Positions 5,697 to 8,130 of a stretch of DNA of 8,130 nucleotides are shown one piece after another. Positions within the stretch are counted from its first letter, which is position 1; each line of letters opens with the position of its first letter. Made by a program: the position numbers and the translations under genes. A model generated the notes under the pieces. The model was not told where the DNA came from. It made no database searches and saw only the letters and a list, made by a program, of their open reading frames with translations. The stretch lies in assembly GCA_049974825.1 (NCBI GenBank), contig JBNGDJ010000106.1:1-8130 (forward strand), given 5' to 3'. This DNA comes from JBKHDT01 sp049974825 (GTDB lineage: Bacteria; Pseudomonadota; Gammaproteobacteria; Halothiobacillales; Halothiobacillaceae).

Positions 5697-8130
5697 GTAT
5701 GGGCGGAACGGATAACGTCAGGGAGTATTACCGGCTCGTCACCGAGATGGACATCGGTGACGTGGCCCGGGCACTCCTGCCGGGACGGATCACCCAAGAG
5801 ACCGGCCAGCGCTTGATGTGCGACTGCCCCAACCATCAGAGCCAGTCGCGTCTGTCGCTGCACGTGATGCTCGACAAGCAGGGCTGGTACTGCTTCGGCT
5901 GCGGAGTCGGCGGTGATGTGCTGCAGCTCGTTGAGTTCATTCAGACGGGCTCGGTCACCGCCGGGCAATCCGGTCCGATGCCGGACAGCCACCGTCAGGC
6001 CCGGGACTATCTCGCCAAGAAGGCGGGCTTGCCGCCGCTGTCGCGCTATGGCCTCAGCCAGGAGCGTCTGGCCCAGACAGAGGCCGACCGCGCCTTCGAA
6101 CTGCGGGTCAAGGACGCGCTGACCGCGCTGGCCAGGCTTTACCACGCCAGGCTCAAGGAGTCGCCGGAGGTCCTCGACTGGCTGAAATCCAAATACGCCC
6201 TGAGCGAGGAGACCATCGACGATCTCCTGATCGGCTACGCGGACAACGCGTCCGGCGCGGTCGCCCAACTGACCGGGGGTGAGGACGGTTTTTCCAAGCG
6301 GGAGCTCGCCGCCACCGGCGCTTTCCGTCCCACCAGCCAGGACGGCCTGACGCCATTTTTCGAGCGCCGCATCGTCTTTCCCTACTGGAGCCGTGGCCGG
6401 GTGGTGTTCATGATCGGCCGCAAGACGCCGTGGACCCCGGACGTGGGCTGGGAGCAAGGGAAATACAAGAAACTGCCGGTTCACGACGAGCACCAGCGGC
6501 CCTACGTCGCCGACTTCATCAACAACGCGCTGCTGTTCAACGAGGACTGCCTGCTGGCCAGGCCCGGCAAGGTGATCATCACCGAGGGGGTGACCGATTG
6601 CCTGGCGCTGATGCAACTGGGCCTGCCCACCGTATCTCCGGTCACCGTCCGCATCCGGGCCGCCGATTGGGAGCGCCTGATCCCCAAGCTGCGCGGCGTC
6701 GAAACCGTCTACATCTGTCAGGACAACGAGCTCTCCCAGGCCGGTCTCAAAGGGGCGCTGCAAACCGCCCGCACCCTGGCCGAACACAAGATCGACACCC
6801 GCCTGGTGACGCTGCCCTTGTCGGAGACACAGATCTCGGCCCGGCAGGAGCTGACCGAACGCTTCGGCCTGACGGCGAGCGTGGGGCCGAAGGAGCTGGC
6901 CAAGCTGCTGGCGGGACGTCCAGCCGAAGAAATCCAGGCAGCCGAGGCGCTTCTCGCCACCGCCAAGATCGACGTCAACGATTACATTGCCGCCGGGCAT
7001 ACCCGGGAGGATTTCGAACGTCTGCTCGCCGAAGCCAGCACGCCCATCGAGTTCGGCGTGCGCTCGCTGCCCGAGGGCGCTGAGGAAGAGGAGCGCAACC
7101 GCCTGCTCGAACCGATCCTGGGGGAGATTTCCGAGCAGTCGCCGCTGGAACAGGCCCGCCTGCTGAAGCTGGTGCAGGAGCGCATCGGTGGTGGTGTTTC
7201 GATGGCCACCCTGAAAGAGCAGATCCGCGCCATCCAGAAGGACCGCAAGGTCGAGTTCCGCAACGAAAAGAAAAAGGCCAAGCGGATGTCCGGCGCAATG
7301 CCCGGATCATGCCGCGCCCGGGTCGACGAGGTGCTGATCGACACGGAACTGGAGAACGGCGCTCCCGACTACACACTGGCCGCCGAGGCCGCCTACGACT
7401 GGTTTACCGCCAACGGTGCCCAGTTCTTTCACACCCTGCAGGGCGAGCCGTTCATGTATTTCGACAACGCCATCTACTGGATGGATTCGCCGGACAGAGG
7501 CCGCAAGCGCCATTACGCGGCCATGCTCTACAAGCACACGGGCATGGTGCCGACCACGGGCGGCGGACGGACATTTTTCGAGGTACTGCCCAGCCTGGCC
7601 ATGATCCGTGGCCAGGTGCGCGACCATTTCTCCTGGCTGCATACCGATGTGGCTTCCTACACCGTCTATTTCAACCTGAACAATCCGGAGCACGAGATCG
7701 CCAAGATCACCCCGGACGAAATTCAGATCATGAAGAACGGCGGCAACGAGGACGGCATCATCCTGGACGGCTCGCGCAAGATGAAGCCGCTGAAATTCCT
7801 GCCCGACGCCGACCTCGAAGAGGCGGACCGGCTCCTGGTCGATCTGCTGGTGGGCAACATGACCTGTCCGCAGGGGGATCGCTTTCTCATCCTTTCCTGG
7901 CTCTCCTGTTTCCTGCTGATCGACTTCGCCGGGACGCGGCCCATGACCCGCTTCGAGGGCTCGGCCGGATCGGGCAAGACCACCGCCAGCAAGATCACGT
8001 CGACGCTGCTTTACGGCGAGCCCCAGCACAAGAAGGCCACCGACGCGGCGAACTACACCGACGGCTCGCAGAACCCGCTCATCGTCCTCGACAACATCGA
8101 GGTCAAGCAGATGACCGAGGACCTGACCAC
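5693..8130 (+). CDS. DnaG-type primase fused to a C-terminal P-loop ATPase, 3' end beyond the window
   Basis: The frame is open for over 812 codons and leaves the window without a stop. A CHC2 zinc finger comes first (Cys45, His48, Cys67, Cys70; CFGCGVGGD). A DnaG-like catalytic core follows: RLYHARLKESPEVLDWL near residue 160, RRIVFPYWSRGRVVFMIGRK in the low 230s to 250, then a TOPRIM domain with Glu298 (ITEGVTD), Asp344 and Glu346 (CQDNELSQAG) and IDVNDYI (426-432). An acidic, helical linker (about 460-540) leads to a second domain with Walker A GSAGSGKT (756-763, Lys762) and a Walker B-like LIVLDN (Asp800). The protein should make RNA primers and perhaps also unwind DNA, like other phage primase-helicases. 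The ATPase does not look DnaB-like; its class (SF3/D5-like or AAA+) cannot be settled from the visible part. Translation is coupled to the helicase gene. Confidence 0.85.
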   Translation, partial: MSMGGTDNVREYYRLVTEMDIGDVARALLPGRITQETGQRLMCDCPNHQSQSRLSLHVMLDKQGWYCFGCGVGGDVLQLVEFIQTGSVTAGQSGPMPDSHRQARDYLAKKAGLPPLSRYGLSQERLAQTEADRAFELRVKDALTALARLYHARLKESPEVLDWLKSKYALSEETIDDLLIGYADNASGAVAQLTGGEDGFSKRELAATGAFRPTSQDGLTPFFERRIVFPYWSRGRVVFMIGRKTPWTPDVGWEQGKYKKLPVHDEHQRPYVADFINNALLFNEDCLLARPGKVIITEGVTDCLALMQLGLPTVSPVTVRIRAADWERLIPKLRGVETVYICQDNELSQAGLKGALQTARTLAEHKIDTRLVTLPLSETQISARQELTERFGLTASVGPKELAKLLAGRPAEEIQAAEALLATAKIDVNDYIAAGHTREDFERLLAEASTPIEFGVRSLPEGAEEEERNRLLEPILGEISEQSPLEQARLLKLVQERIGGGVSMATLKEQIRAIQKDRKVEFRNEKKKAKRMSGAMPGSCRARVDEVLIDTELENGAPDYTLAAEAAYDWFTANGAQFFHTLQGEPFMYFDNAIYWMDSPDRGRKRHYAAMLYKHTGMVPTTGGGRTFFEVLPSLAMIRGQVRDHFSWLHTDVASYTVYFNLNNPEHEIAKITPDEIQIMKNGGNEDGIILDGSRKMKPLKFLPDADLEEADRLLVDLLVGNMTCPQGDRFLILSWLSCFLLIDFAGTRPMTRFEGSAGSGKTTASKITSTLLYGEPQHKKATDAANYTDGSQNPLIVLDNIEVKQMTEDLT

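Noticed and set aside
5570..7000. Antisense open frame (476 codons) opposite the primase core
   Set aside because: The + strand carries the zinc finger and TOPRIM residues here; the antisense product has no motif.
7307..8029. Antisense open frame (240 codons) near the window end
   Set aside because: It lies opposite the continuing primase-ATPase frame, including most of Walker A, and has no recognisable motif.
1..8130. tRNA genes, insertion sequences, attachment sites or tandem repeats
   Set aside because: I found no cloverleaf-like segment, transposase, terminal inverted repeats or long direct repeats on reading either strand.

Overview
The window is a GC-rich, densely packed stretch of bacterial DNA in which every supported gene lies on the + strand. 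Product types, gene order and spacing point to the DNA replication and recombination module of a mobile element (a prophage, or possibly an integrative element) in a GC-rich bacterium. A proteobacterial host is a reasonable guess from codon use and product types, but nothing in the window fixes the taxon, and no structural, integrase or conjugation gene is visible to decide between phage and integrative element. A run of 100 N bases marks a scaffold gap in a draft assembly.

Layout: (1) the 3' part of a sigma-70-like transcription factor (2..508, cut by the window start); (2) a 104-base intergenic stretch with a short GC-rich hairpin, the only sizeable non-coding gap; (3) an unrecognised 112-residue protein (613..951); (4) a Cas4/RecB-type PD-(D/E)XK nuclease with Fe-S-type cysteines (948..1964); (5) a RecA-fold P-loop ATPase of the AAA_24/Sak4 type (1991..2761); (6) a DUF669-like, probably single-stranded-DNA-binding protein with an SSB-like C-terminal tip (2774..3247); (7) a stand-alone ERCC4 (XPF-type) nuclease domain (3247..3729); (8) a RecD2-like SF1B helicase interrupted by the assembly gap (3681..5696); (9) a long DnaG-type primase fused to a C-terminal P-loop ATPase, running off the window end (5693..8130).

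The genes from 613 onward look like one operon. Junctions are stop/start overlaps (948-951, 3245-3249, 5693-5696), a 49-base overlap (3681-3729), or gaps of 12 to 26 bases with strong Shine-Dalgarno sites. As a working model, the nuclease resects DNA ends, the Sak4-like ATPase and the SSB-like protein handle and anneal single strands, the ERCC4 nuclease trims flaps or junctions, the RecD2-like helicase unwinds, and the primase-ATPase primes and perhaps drives the fork. The sigma-like protein may control expression. The individual families are known; the joint system is inference from gene order.
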